From positions 1-27,453 of the forward strand of contig JBFWMP010000025.1 of assembly GCA_050251575.1 (NCBI GenBank): DNA of 27,453 nt. The letters run 5' to 3'. A program made the position numbers and the translations under genes. The notes under the pieces were generated by a model. It did no database searches. It saw nothing but the letters and a program-made list of their open reading frames with translations, and was not told the origin of the DNA. The number at the start of each line of letters is the position of its first letter. Position 1 is the first letter of the stretch. Of the stretch, positions 8,080 to 16,727 are shown piece by piece. Source of the DNA: X23 sp050251575. Lineage in GTDB: Bacteria; Bacillota; Clostridia; SK-Y3.

Positions 8080-8928
8080 TTATTCTGTAATACTGTCTCT
8101 CGAATTTTCATCAGAGTTTTCTTTTGACACAACTTTTACCTTATCATCCAAGGTATTTTTATTTTCATCTTCTCTATCTGAATAATTATTTTTAAGTACT
8201 TCCAGTAGCTTATTATATTCTTCATCAGTCATATTGAAAGTAACCACTGAAGAAGGTTGTGTTTCATTAACATATAGACTAAGCTTAATTTTGCCTAAAG
8301 CTTCTGCCATACGGATATTACGTCTTTGTTCTTCAGTACCCCGAATTTTGATACGCTCAAATTCCTTGTTTGAAGTCTCGTTTTCCTTGCCATTACCATC
8401 ATCTTTTTTATTTCTTTCTGACTCTCTTTCAAGAACTTTAATTTTAGAGATGACGGTATCATATTTTCCATTACCATAATGAACTTCAATATCTACCAGT
8501 GAACCTGCCTTAACACTATTCATTACGAAACCGTCTTTTTCAACGTTGATATCTATCTCTCTAATACTAGGGTCCAGATTTTCCCCACCTATAACCTTGC
8601 CGTTCACTAGCTGCTCTCTCGGGTAAATATCAATAGCAGCAATCTTTCCTGCTACCTCAGACGCTTTACTGAAACCATCATCGAGTATATATGGTTCAAG
8701 CATCTGGAACTCCTCAACCTGCTCCGGACGTATTTTACTTCCTTTTGCAATGTAATCTATGGCTCTAATAATTGTAACCTTAGGAATATAATCAACGTCA
8801 TACTGCTTTTTTAGAGATGTTATTTCCTTGGGAATGATTACATTTTGGTAGATGAAAAACATAATACTCATTGCCAATAACCCAGTGGCTATGTAAGGTA
8901 ATATTTTCTTAAAGGAATTTTTTCTCAT
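8080..8928 (-). CDS. CpaB/RcpC-like SAF-domain protein
   Basis: 282 residues. An N-terminal basic head and membrane helix (about 10-31) are followed by a SAF domain (about 48-112: VTIIRAIDYIAKGSKIRPE, then AGKIAAIDIYPREQLV), the signature of CpaB/RcpC Tad-pilus proteins and flagellar FlgA. Residues 120-165 (EIDINVEKDGFVMNSVKAGS and VDIEVHYGNGKYDTVIS) resemble the second CpaB beta domain. The C-terminus is highly charged and probably disordered. In diderms CpaB works with the secretin; no secretin exists here, so a wall- or membrane-associated alignment role is inferred. AGGAGG precedes the ATG and it follows the HD-GYP gene by 21 bases. Confidence 0.8.
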   Translation of the reverse strand: MRKNSFKKILPYIATGLLAMSIMFFIYQNVIIPKEITSLKKQYDVDYIPKVTIIRAIDYIAKGSKIRPEQVEEFQMLEPYILDDGFSKASEVAGKIAAIDIYPREQLVNGKVIGGENLDPSIREIDINVEKDGFVMNSVKAGSLVDIEVHYGNGKYDTVISKIKVLERESERNKKDDGNGKENETSNKEFERIKIRGTEEQRRNIRMAEALGKIKLSLYVNETQPSSVVTFNMTDEEYNKLLEVLKNNYSDREDENKNTLDDKVKVVSKENSDENSRDSITE

Positions 8929-8949
8929 ATGGTTAAATCCTCCTCATAA

Positions 8950-9585
8950 TCAAGTTATAAACGGATACTTGCTCGTATGGTTTAGGCTATTTATAATAAC
9001 GTCAATATTCATAAAAAAAAGGTTTAGGATCTTTTCGTCATAAAGATATCGTTCGTTTTTTAAAATCTGAATTGCTTCTTCTGTAGATAATTTTTCCCTA
9101 TAAGTTCTATCCTCTGTAAGAGCGCAGAAAGAATCGATAATACCCAAAACTCGAGCTAAAAAAGGTATCTCGTTTTTTCTTAATGCATAAGGATAGCCGG
9201 AACCGTCCCAACGTTCATGATGGTATACTGCAGCATTTATGATTTCCCCACTAAAGCGCATCCTTTTTAGGATATTAGAACTATATAAACTATGCTTAGT
9301 TATCAGTTCTCTTTCTGATTTAGTAAGTGAGCTGCAGCTCTTCAAAATGGCATCAGGAATACGTAATTTCCCTATATCATGGAGTAAGCCGCATATGAAT
9401 CCTGTTTCAACATATCCATCATCGGCCTCATAATACTCTTGGAGAAATATTTTTTGCATAAAAGCTACATTGAGGCTATGTTCTCCGGTATCTTTATCTT
9501 TGTTATATAAAGATTCAAAGAGAATGTAGGCTTTTGCTAATTGGGAGCTTTCTTCAATTTCTTTTAAAATCAAACTATCGTGCAT
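8950..9585 (-). CDS. stand-alone HD-GYP domain protein, likely c-di-GMP phosphodiesterase
   Basis: 211 residues, almost all HD-GYP domain. Visible motifs are H36 (GEHSLNVA), HDIGK (69-73), a further His at 98, HHERWDGSGYP (122-132) and DSFCALTEDRTYR (151-163). These are the metal-binding and GYP signatures of c-di-GMP phosphodiesterases. All key residues appear intact, so activity is plausible; some HD-GYP proteins act on other cyclic dinucleotides. No sensor or receiver domain is attached. It lies inside the Tad operon between the TadZ-like and CpaB-like genes, which suggests local c-di-GMP removal tied to pilus work. GAGG lies 8 bases before the ATG. Confidence 0.9.
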   Translation of the reverse strand: MHDSLILKEIEESSQLAKAYILFESLYNKDKDTGEHSLNVAFMQKIFLQEYYEADDGYVETGFICGLLHDIGKLRIPDAILKSCSSLTKSERELITKHSLYSSNILKRMRFSGEIINAAVYHHERWDGSGYPYALRKNEIPFLARVLGIIDSFCALTEDRTYREKLSTEEAIQILKNERYLYDEKILNLFFMNIDVIINSLNHTSKYPFIT

Positions 9586-9610
9586 GCCGCATACCTCAGT
9601 TAAAATATTT

Positions 9611-11371
9611 TTAATAACTCTTTTTGAAAAACCTATTTATACCTAATGCCTTTAGAAACTTATTTCCTATACCGCTTTCAGGAATATATGTATCTTGATA
9701 TATAAGATTAGATAATATCGACAGCTGCTCTTTTACATCTTCTCGTATTAATGACGAATCAAGGTATGGCTCTCCCGCCCAGCTGCAAGTTACAAAACCA
9801 TCATCATATGGAATGACGGGAATAATACTTGATTCTTCTATAGGAAGAAGGATAGTCTTACTTCTATCAAAAGGATTTAACTTTGTTGATAGCATATCGT
9901 AAATTTCGTTAAAATGAGGTCTGCCGGCATTCTTATTAAATTTATTTATAACGGGTTTGAATAGCCCTAAAGGAACATTTCTAAGTTTTTTCTCTTGAAT
10001 ATATTCCATATGCCTATTCATCCGTACATAATCGCTATCAACTATGTATATAACACTATCGCAAAGATTATATAGTGCTTCATTAAGTTCATAGAAATAT
10101 TGGCTTGTATCTATAAAGATAACATCTACATATGGTTTTATTTTTTTAATTAATAGTTCATACAAGGAATATAAATCGGTTTCTTGTCCGTTCAAGTCTA
10201 AAGTTCGGCTATATGAATGATTATTTATATAGGTGGCATCATTCGCCAAACAAAACAAATACAGATTGTCGTAATACTTATTATTCACTACGGCATAATC
10301 AAGCAGTTTATCTTTCTTTATATTAAGGAACACCATTTCTAGGCTGTTGTGTAAGAATACATTATAGGTTTTATCCATTTGCATATCATCAATTTTTATA
10401 TTATGATAGACGGCCCTGTTTTCAAGGTCTGCTTCGATAACAGCTACCTTTTTACCTTTCCTTATAAGGTCAACGGCAGCATTTATGCACAAAGTGGATT
10501 TACCGGTACCATTCAGACCCTCAAAACATATTACCTTTTTATAATCATCCGGAGTTTGCACAACTGGTCGGTCAACATATATCGCTACTTCTTTAGTGAT
10601 TATCCTAGGGTCTTGATTCTTCGCCATATCCAGTTGCTTCTTTAATTCTTTGATTTGTTTATGTAATTCAGGGTTATCTTTAATCTTGGTCTTTGAAGCC
10701 TTGTTATTTACCGTATCATTGGAATTGATAAACAGTGATACTAAATGATGAGAATGTAAATCCTGCAACAAATTATCAGGAAAGAACTGGAGTATATATA
10801 GATTTTGTTCCATATCATACTGGCTAGAAATATGTTCGTATAAAGCCTGCTTTTTCTCTATCGTATCTTCTGCATTTAGATAAATGAGTATATTAGAGAT
10901 AATGTGTTGCTCAACTTTCTTATTATCGTCAATATCACCGGCTTTTGTCAGATGAAGATAGATTTTAGCTTCCATTCTCTTTCTAGGATTAGTATAAAGG
11001 TTGAATAGCTCATTGGCAGATAAATCTGTATAGTACAAGACATCGCCTTCGGAGCCGGATAATCCGATATTAATAAGTCTTTGCGCATATGTGTCACCAT
11101 CATGATTATCTATAATAAAAAGAGTCCTCATTCCGGAATAGCTTTCAATAATAGCTTCAAGCATTTCAATTTCAAAGGCTTTTTTCTCAAGATATTCTTG
11201 GGTGATTAGTAAGTCGTATTGAGTATTTTTTAGTTCATTTACGATACCAAGCTTATGATATTTCTCAACAAGAACCACCTTATAACCTTTTGATTCCAAA
11301 AGAGTAATAAACTCTTCTTTAACCTCATTAAATTGGTCATTGCCGCAAGCCCACAAAACTTTTAAATTCAT
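9611..11371 (-). CDS. large TadZ/CpaE-like P-loop ATPase
   Basis: 586 residues. Residues 1 to about 115 form an alternating strand/helix domain resembling the atypical receiver of CpaE/TadZ (VLWACGNDQF, YDLLITQEYLE, TLFIIDNHDGD). A charged helical linker with probable coiled coil (about 232-255) leads to the ATPase: Walker A FEGLNGTGKST (283-293), a MinD-like strand KKVAVIEADLENRAVY (307-322) and Walker B YVDVIFIDTSQ (414-424). The usual signature Lys of ParA-type Walker A is not evident. CpaE/TadZ proteins place Tad machinery at the membrane or pole. It is the first gene of the Tad operon, with GAGGGG before the ATG. The C-terminus is longer than in typical CpaE. Confidence 0.75.
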   Translation of the reverse strand: MNLKVLWACGNDQFNEVKEEFITLLESKGYKVVLVEKYHKLGIVNELKNTQYDLLITQEYLEKKAFEIEMLEAIIESYSGMRTLFIIDNHDGDTYAQRLINIGLSGSEGDVLYYTDLSANELFNLYTNPRKRMEAKIYLHLTKAGDIDDNKKVEQHIISNILIYLNAEDTIEKKQALYEHISSQYDMEQNLYILQFFPDNLLQDLHSHHLVSLFINSNDTVNNKASKTKIKDNPELHKQIKELKKQLDMAKNQDPRIITKEVAIYVDRPVVQTPDDYKKVICFEGLNGTGKSTLCINAAVDLIRKGKKVAVIEADLENRAVYHNIKIDDMQMDKTYNVFLHNSLEMVFLNIKKDKLLDYAVVNNKYYDNLYLFCLANDATYINNHSYSRTLDLNGQETDLYSLYELLIKKIKPYVDVIFIDTSQYFYELNEALYNLCDSVIYIVDSDYVRMNRHMEYIQEKKLRNVPLGLFKPVINKFNKNAGRPHFNEIYDMLSTKLNPFDRSKTILLPIEESSIIPVIPYDDGFVTCSWAGEPYLDSSLIREDVKEQLSILSNLIYQDTYIPESGIGNKFLKALGINRFFKKSY

Positions 11372-11422
11372 TTACAACCCCTCTTTACTGCACTTATCGA
11401 CAACATATTACATATTACAATG

Positions 11423-11452
11423 ATTTTAGAATTCAAAAGTAATTTTTGTAAA
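11423..11452 (-). promoter_or_regulatory. possible promoter of the Tad operon
   Basis: Minus strand TTTACA (11447-11452) and TAAAAT (11423-11428) with an 18-base spacer. Transcription would start about 45 bases before the ATG at 11371. The match is moderate and alternatives exist in this AT-rich stretch. The operon must otherwise depend on read-through of the hairpin at 11529. Confidence 0.4.
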
Positions 11453-11527
11453 TAGGTTTTGCAACTTTTTTTATTTTTTTATTAAAAAGGCATCAGATAT
11501 TGGCTATGTTGAAATATATCTAAAGCA

Positions 11528-11565
11528 TAATAATACCTGCATAGTAAACCATGCAGGTATTATTA
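11528..11565 (-). terminator. 15-bp hairpin ending the T4SS operon, possibly bidirectional
   Basis: A perfect 15-bp stem with the core ATACCTGCAT and its complement closes an 8-base loop, 156 bases downstream of the VirB8-like stop. The 3' flank is only moderately T-rich on either strand, so termination may be partial, allowing some read-through into the Tad operon. Confidence 0.6.
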
Positions 11566-11720
11566 CTCGTTTAATAAAGTCATAAACAAACATATATGCT
11601 GTATATATCATTATAAACTGACTTTACAGTGTCATTGGCTGTATTTGAAAGAAGCTAGTTACTGACTATATTAAACAGTTTCCAACTTTATCAAATAAAA
11701 TCAGGATTATAGACAATTAT

Positions 11721-12659
11721 CTAAAGTTCAAACGACATAGGATTATAATCATCATTGAAATTAAAAGTAATCACGTTGATAGTATCGTGTAAGTGAGGTA
11801 TTTTCACGGGTATATTCTTTGATTGTTTTTCCAATAACTCATAATCTATACTATTGGGAGGATGTTCCGCCCAATGCAGAGTATTATTTTGATCTTTAGC
11901 TAGAATATTGAAAAACAAATTGCCGACATTTATGCCATTGCTACCGTTATTGATTATGGTTATATGCAATATCGAGTAGTCAGAATAAATATCTACACTA
12001 TCCAGCTGTATAGAAATTATTTCATTGTTTAGCTTCTGATTTTTAAAAGCAACGCTTTCCACGTATCCTTCAAAAGATAGGGTATATTGATTATCACCAA
12101 AAGTTACGGTAATGATCTCAGTAGGAAAAGTGCTGCTTAAATAGTTATTGAATTCCTGTTCTGAAGAATATTTTTGTCCTCCGCTTCTTTCTAAAGAGAT
12201 CGCATGAACTATATATTGATTAGATTTATTACCTTTATCAGCCTTTAAAATATCACAAGTCATATTATTCATTCTGCGTCGATTTACATATTCTTTGAAT
12301 TCATTAATATTTTTAATATCTTTGGTCTTAGCAAAGTCGGAATTCAGAAGCTTATAAGCTTCTTCATACATATCCATATAGAGCAGCTCAAAAAAATTGT
12401 CAATAGCGAAAAGGACTTTGTTATGTTCAGCAATGTTCCCAAAGCCTCTCCGCTTATATGCTTCTGTTTGGGATTTTAGATTTAATTCTCTAATCTGAGA
12501 ATCCAACTGTTTATTAAACGGTTGATCTTGCACAACAATATTCATATTTTCATTGTTTTCGATGCCTTGTCTGCTTTCTAATATAAAAGTTGCAACAATC
12601 AGTAATATAGCAAGAAAAAAAGCAATTATTATAGTAAAAATAGGTTTCCTTAATAACAC
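11721..12659 (-). CDS. VirB8-like/NTF2-fold membrane-anchored conjugation protein
   Basis: 312 residues with one N-terminal helix (about 6-27) and an extracytoplasmic remainder. Residues about 78-175 (KVLFAIDNFFELLYMDMYEEAYKLL and following) resemble the NTF2-like fold seen in VirB8/TcpC-type scaffold proteins, where an amphipathic helix precedes a twisted sheet. Residues about 215-312 (IQLDSVDIYSDYSILHITII, then GNLFFNILAKDQNN) look like an Ig-like beta sandwich. It is the last T4SS gene, 17 bases after the wall hydrolase gene. The start is GTG at 12659 behind AAGGGG. Assigned by topology and position; confidence in the VirB8 label is moderate. Confidence 0.6.
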   Translation of the reverse strand: MLLRKPIFTIIIAFFLAILLIVATFILESRQGIENNENMNIVVQDQPFNKQLDSQIRELNLKSQTEAYKRRGFGNIAEHNKVLFAIDNFFELLYMDMYEEAYKLLNSDFAKTKDIKNINEFKEYVNRRRMNNMTCDILKADKGNKSNQYIVHAISLERSGGQKYSSEQEFNNYLSSTFPTEIITVTFGDNQYTLSFEGYVESVAFKNQKLNNEIISIQLDSVDIYSDYSILHITIINNGSNGINVGNLFFNILAKDQNNTLHWAEHPPNSIDYELLEKQSKNIPVKIPHLHDTINVITFNFNDDYNPMSFEL

Positions 12660-12676
12660 AAAAAATGCCCCTTCCC

Positions 12677-14677
12677 CTAATCAGAATATCCTACTTCTGT
12701 CTTTAGTTGGTTATACAATCTGGAAACACCAACCCACCAGTTTTGGTCTTCTGCATATCCTCCCCGGCCTTCTCGCAGATTGATCCATAATAATGGATGT
12801 ACTCCATCGGGATTATCTTGGCTCAAATTCACAATTGTTCCCGCTGCTATACGAGAGGCATTGGTGATATCAGTATTATATTCATACCAGGAGTGATATA
12901 CATTAAAAGGGTTGTTAGCAATAGTGGCTGCATTAGAAGTTGTTCTTGGTACAAATCCTTGTTCTTGGCCTGTTATAGCAAACATAATTAGAGGATCTAC
13001 GTTATAGGACTTAGCAGCATCTAATATTTCAGTAATATACGGTTCATCTGCCAATAGTGAATTTCTCTCTGTATTAAGCCAGTTTTTTAAAGCATTCTTA
13101 TTAACTGCTCTAAAAGTTAATTCTTCTGGCAATACATCCGGAACATTCGGACTTAATCCTATATACGTACTAGGATCCAGGGGTGCGCCATCCACACGCA
13201 CTTCAAAATGCAGGTGAGGACCGGTAGACCAGCCCGTATTGCCGGAATATCCAATTACCTGTCCTTTTCTTATTGATTGATTTGTTCTGACTGCAAACGA
13301 TGAAAGGTGTGCATAGTACGTTTCTGTCTGATTAGCATGTTCTATAATAATTAAATTACCATATCCCCCTCCATCCCCGGCTTGTTTTACTACACCATCA
13401 GATGAAGCTAATACAGGAGTACCACTGCTGCACGGTAAATCAATCCCGGTATGAAGCTTATAAATTTGTGTTACGGGATGTAATCTCATACCAAATCCGG
13501 AGGTTATATTTACGGTCCCATTATTACTTAAAGGAAATAGAAATATTCCATCTCCATTAATTATAAACTCTCCATATCCGGATTCTACTCCGTAGTAGGG
13601 GTCATATCGATTAAAGTCATAAAGTAATAAGCGGTCATATTTTGAAACAATTTCTTCCCCGCCAGGAAGACAACTAATAGTTTCTCTGATGAAAGAGATA
13701 TCCTCTTCATGCAAATTGTTTTCCTCAAGATTGCTAACATATCTATAGTAATCTATTTCCGAATCATGATTTTTTAATACCGGCTCTGTAATGGTAGTAG
13801 TGATAGTCCGCGAGTAATCTTCCCATGAATCGCTTTCAGTTGTAGTTACGGCTTTTTCTTCATATTCAAGATAATCATTATCCATCAGAGATACTATTTT
13901 ATTGAAATACGGAAGAGGATACACAACATCTCGTGTGGTAATAGTTGTTCGGGTATACTCTTCACCTTTAACTTTAACTCTTTTGACAATATGTATTTTC
14001 TTTTTATAAGCAAAGTCTGTACTTGGACTTCCCATATCAGGACGATAGGTATAATTTATGCCTTTTAAATATTTTTCAAGCTTTTTTCGTGTTAATTCTT
14101 CATCGTCTTTTAAAGTCAGCAAACCATAAAATTTTGAACTATATAATTCAATCATTTTATTTTTAAAGCTATTGCTATAAGGGAGTTCTAGTAATGTATT
14201 CTTTACGGTGAGAACCTGCCACGGCAGCTTATATTCATATGTGTTACTAGCTAGATTAAGATTATAGTCAATTTCATTTTCATATTCATATTCGTCATCA
14301 TATCCCTCTCGAGTATCATTGATCTCGACGGAGATTTTTTCAATGACAGTCATAGGGACGTCAGCAAAATAGGTTTCATTCTCGGCAGCAATATAGTTGC
14401 TTATAGCTTTCTTAGATACATAGCCTTCTCCTAGCTGAACAGTATCATCCAGGGTACTTACCCATTCGGATAATGCTTCATTCATGTTTTCATACCGTGA
14501 TTCTTTTCCGCTAAACCATTGATTGAATCCATCCTTTACGGATTCTATAAGCATTAAGGGTAAAGTGACAGCAACGATAAGTGCTAATACTGGGGGTATG
14601 ACAGGCAATACAAGCTTTGTAAGGATAACTTTCTTTATTTTGTTTTTCGCAACATCAACAAGCATATTTTTAGACAT
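12677..14677 (-). CDS. bifunctional wall hydrolase of the T4SS: M23 endopeptidase plus lysozyme-like domain
   Basis: 666 residues. A membrane helix at about 21-45 is followed by a long external region (50-370) rich in charged and Thr-rich stretches. The LytM/M23 peptidase spans about 380-505: GFGMRLHPVTQIYKLHTGIDLP carries the Zn ligands H409 and D413, YAHL gives H457, and GPHLHFEV gives H488/H490. The C-terminus (about 540-666, AITGQEQGFVP, NNPFNVYHSW, WVGVSRLYNQL) resembles a lysozyme or glucosaminidase-like fold with E572 as a candidate acid. It would open peptidoglycan for the transfer channel, the VirB1 role. This pairing is usual in Gram-positive conjugation systems. The ATG follows GTGGGG. 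Confidence 0.9.
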   Translation of the reverse strand: MSKNMLVDVAKNKIKKVILTKLVLPVIPPVLALIVAVTLPLMLIESVKDGFNQWFSGKESRYENMNEALSEWVSTLDDTVQLGEGYVSKKAISNYIAAENETYFADVPMTVIEKISVEINDTREGYDDEYEYENEIDYNLNLASNTYEYKLPWQVLTVKNTLLELPYSNSFKNKMIELYSSKFYGLLTLKDDEELTRKKLEKYLKGINYTYRPDMGSPSTDFAYKKKIHIVKRVKVKGEEYTRTTITTRDVVYPLPYFNKIVSLMDNDYLEYEEKAVTTTESDSWEDYSRTITTTITEPVLKNHDSEIDYYRYVSNLEENNLHEEDISFIRETISCLPGGEEIVSKYDRLLLYDFNRYDPYYGVESGYGEFIINGDGIFLFPLSNNGTVNITSGFGMRLHPVTQIYKLHTGIDLPCSSGTPVLASSDGVVKQAGDGGGYGNLIIIEHANQTETYYAHLSSFAVRTNQSIRKGQVIGYSGNTGWSTGPHLHFEVRVDGAPLDPSTYIGLSPNVPDVLPEELTFRAVNKNALKNWLNTERNSLLADEPYITEILDAAKSYNVDPLIMFAITGQEQGFVPRTTSNAATIANNPFNVYHSWYEYNTDITNASRIAAGTIVNLSQDNPDGVHPLLWINLREGRGGYAEDQNWWVGVSRLYNQLKTEVGYSD

Positions 14678-14702
14678 AACAGTATCCCCACTTCAATCAT
14701 TC

Positions 14703-16727
14703 CTAAATAACTTCGTTAAAATCAACGGAATAGTCTTTATTTTTAAACTCATTCATTTTTTCTTCAAATCTTCTATAAACATTTTCTTTCATTTTATCAC
14801 TCATATTATCTAAAGCTGCCTGGTCAATATTGTAGTCACTTTTTTTCAACTGACCGAAAGCATAATCCGTTGCACTCTGAAAGGCATAATTTTCTTCAAC
14901 CTTTGGACGCATTTTTTCAAGAGTATCACTGTCATATCCGCTGCCTTTATATTGTTCTATTGTCGTATTAGCACGGGAGCGGGCATCTTTTAGAATGCTT
15001 TCTTTTATATTGTCAGGCATATTATTAACATGGTTTTTAAATTCATCTTCAATATTTATACTGTTTGCCCCAGGAGCATCAATACCGATACTCCCTTCCG
15101 GAATAGCTCCGTCCATCCCAAAAGAAGCAGACGCATCAGGACTTATGATATTGGCATTTTGTGCTACAGTTAAAGAAGAATTAATTTCCGGACTATTTTC
15201 TCCATCGCTGCTAGAAGCAGTATTAGCAGACGGATTTTTTTCGAAAGGATTATAAACAAGACCCATCCCTGCACCGCTTAATTCACCGAGACCACCACCT
15301 AGAGCACCGCCTATGTTCGCACCCAAAATCATGCCCGTAGGCCCCATTAAAGAACCCATTGCCATTCCTGTAGCACCGCCGGCAATACCGCCCATTGCAC
15401 CAAAAGCACTTCTTGCAATCTTACCAGCACCTCTTTTTGTGAGCTGATTATGTGCTTCAATAGGATTTTTTATAGGAGTCATTACACCATCATGATTAGT
15501 ATAACTGGCAGGTCCAGCTGCAGATGTCCGCCGTTGGTTATTCATAAAACCGGAAATATCAGGAGATTGGCTAGAGAAATTTCGTGATAAAGAAGGTAAT
15601 ACTCCTTCTCCACCAGCCATGGTAGATCCAGCAGAACCAGCGGCAACTCCCCCTGCTTCCGGCGCGAAAGAATTCAATACATCCTTGCCGGCTTTTATAT
15701 CTGTAGCCCCGTCGGTAACTCCTCCAAAGAAAGACTTGCCACCTTTTACAAAACCAGTGGCTAAGCTAGTTGCACCCATAACTCCCGCAACCCCCAACAT
15801 ATCGCTTGCTAAAGAACCGGAAGAGCAACCGAGATATTTTTTTGCTATTCCTCTTAACGGGATAATTGCGGAAACAATTACTAATTTTAAGAAACCTACG
15901 TCACCTGTTGAAAGCGCACCGCCTGCTGCAAAAAGACTTGCTAAGCCGTAAAATAGAGCAGCATCTATCGGTTGAATAGCAATTGTGGAAATCATATCAC
16001 TGATATAAGTGTCAAAATTCTGTTTGAATTTAGGACTGTTCATATAAGTTGCCATTATCGGGAACATAAAGAAAAACAAAACAATATGCATTGCCCTCGT
16101 TGCATAAACAAATACAAAATATACGGACATGATAACCGTACCTGCATACACAATAGAATCAGCAAAAGTTGTACCTTCCGCTATGGCAGAAATAAACCCC
16201 CCACCAGGAATAAAACTGGGATATAAGGCTTGGACAAATTTGTCCACCATAAATAGAACAAAGTTCATAATCATAGGAATGAAAAAAATCAACGCAAAGG
16301 ATGCAACATAATTAATTAAAGTTTCATTAAAGTCAACTTTATTCCTGGTATTAAGATTAAACATCAATTTGCCCCCCTTCCATCTCAGGATGAGGAACAT
16401 CATGATAAGTGCAATAGAAGTAAATATAGCATTTAAATCTAATCCTATCTGACTAAACGGGCTTTCACTGCCGTCCATAAAATTTACTTGGAACATCGAA
16501 GTCTTTCCAGAAGTCGGGTTATAATTATAAATAGTAGTGTCCAAGTCACTTCCTAATGCTTGAAGAATCTTATTGCCAAAATAACCAATACCATTAAATA
16601 AATGCTTAAACCCTTGTAAAATAATTGGTTCTTGTTCCGAAGCGGCATAGGCGACATTAAACGAAAAAAAGTTAACTACAAGAAAGCAAAGAATAATCAA
16701 AACTATTGATTTTTTAGCTAGATTCAT
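14703..16727 (-). CDS. VirB6/TrbL-like polytopic membrane protein with glycine-zipper tail
   Basis: 674 residues. A signal peptide (about 1-29, ending VAYAA) is followed by membrane helices at about 97-116, 138-162, 190-205, 212-228, 250-270 and 278-293. This is the VirB6/TrbL arrangement of the inner-membrane channel component. After residue 300 the chain is Gly/Ala/Ser-rich, with a glycine-zipper segment at about 443-490 (many G-x-x-x-G repeats such as GGIAGGATGMAMGSLMG) and a charged helical C-terminus. The start codon directly abuts the VirB4 stop (TAAATG), with GAGGGTG upstream, so translation is coupled. The zipper may be an extra membrane-active hairpin or packing element; that is inference. 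Confidence 0.85.
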   Translation of the reverse strand: MNLAKKSIVLIILCFLVVNFFSFNVAYAASEQEPIILQGFKHLFNGIGYFGNKILQALGSDLDTTIYNYNPTSGKTSMFQVNFMDGSESPFSQIGLDLNAIFTSIALIMMFLILRWKGGKLMFNLNTRNKVDFNETLINYVASFALIFFIPMIMNFVLFMVDKFVQALYPSFIPGGGFISAIAEGTTFADSIVYAGTVIMSVYFVFVYATRAMHIVLFFFMFPIMATYMNSPKFKQNFDTYISDMISTIAIQPIDAALFYGLASLFAAGGALSTGDVGFLKLVIVSAIIPLRGIAKKYLGCSSGSLASDMLGVAGVMGATSLATGFVKGGKSFFGGVTDGATDIKAGKDVLNSFAPEAGGVAAGSAGSTMAGGEGVLPSLSRNFSSQSPDISGFMNNQRRTSAAGPASYTNHDGVMTPIKNPIEAHNQLTKRGAGKIARSAFGAMGGIAGGATGMAMGSLMGPTGMILGANIGGALGGGLGELSGAGMGLVYNPFEKNPSANTASSSDGENSPEINSSLTVAQNANIISPDASASFGMDGAIPEGSIGIDAPGANSINIEDEFKNHVNNMPDNIKESILKDARSRANTTIEQYKGSGYDSDTLEKMRPKVEENYAFQSATDYAFGQLKKSDYNIDQAALDNMSDKMKENVYRRFEEKMNEFKNKDYSVDFNEVI

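Larger units (their letters stand above)
11372..11720 (-). promoter_or_regulatory. 349-bp gene-free spacer between T4SS and Tad operons
   Basis: It holds the hairpin at 11529-11564 and a possible promoter at 11423-11452 for the Tad operon, with AT-rich tracts between. It also contains a degenerate inverted repeat TGACTTTACAGTGTCA near 11620-11635 and a small AT-rich dyad at 11592-11608. I see no convincing gene on either strand; a 35-codon minus frame there has no ribosome binding site. The 11-mer TTATCGACAAC at 11394-11404 also occurs upstream of the T4SS promoter (20684-20694). Confidence 0.6.

Noticed and set aside
11504..11611. 35-codon minus-strand frame in the spacer between T4SS and Tad operons
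   Set aside because: No ribosome binding site, and it runs through the 15-bp hairpin at 11528-11565; its length is as expected by chance in AT-rich DNA.
15619..15951. 110-codon plus-strand frame opposite the VirB6-like gene
   Set aside because: Proline/alanine-rich mirror of the Gly/Ala-rich minus-strand gene; no ribosome binding site, and the minus frame has clear membrane-protein features.
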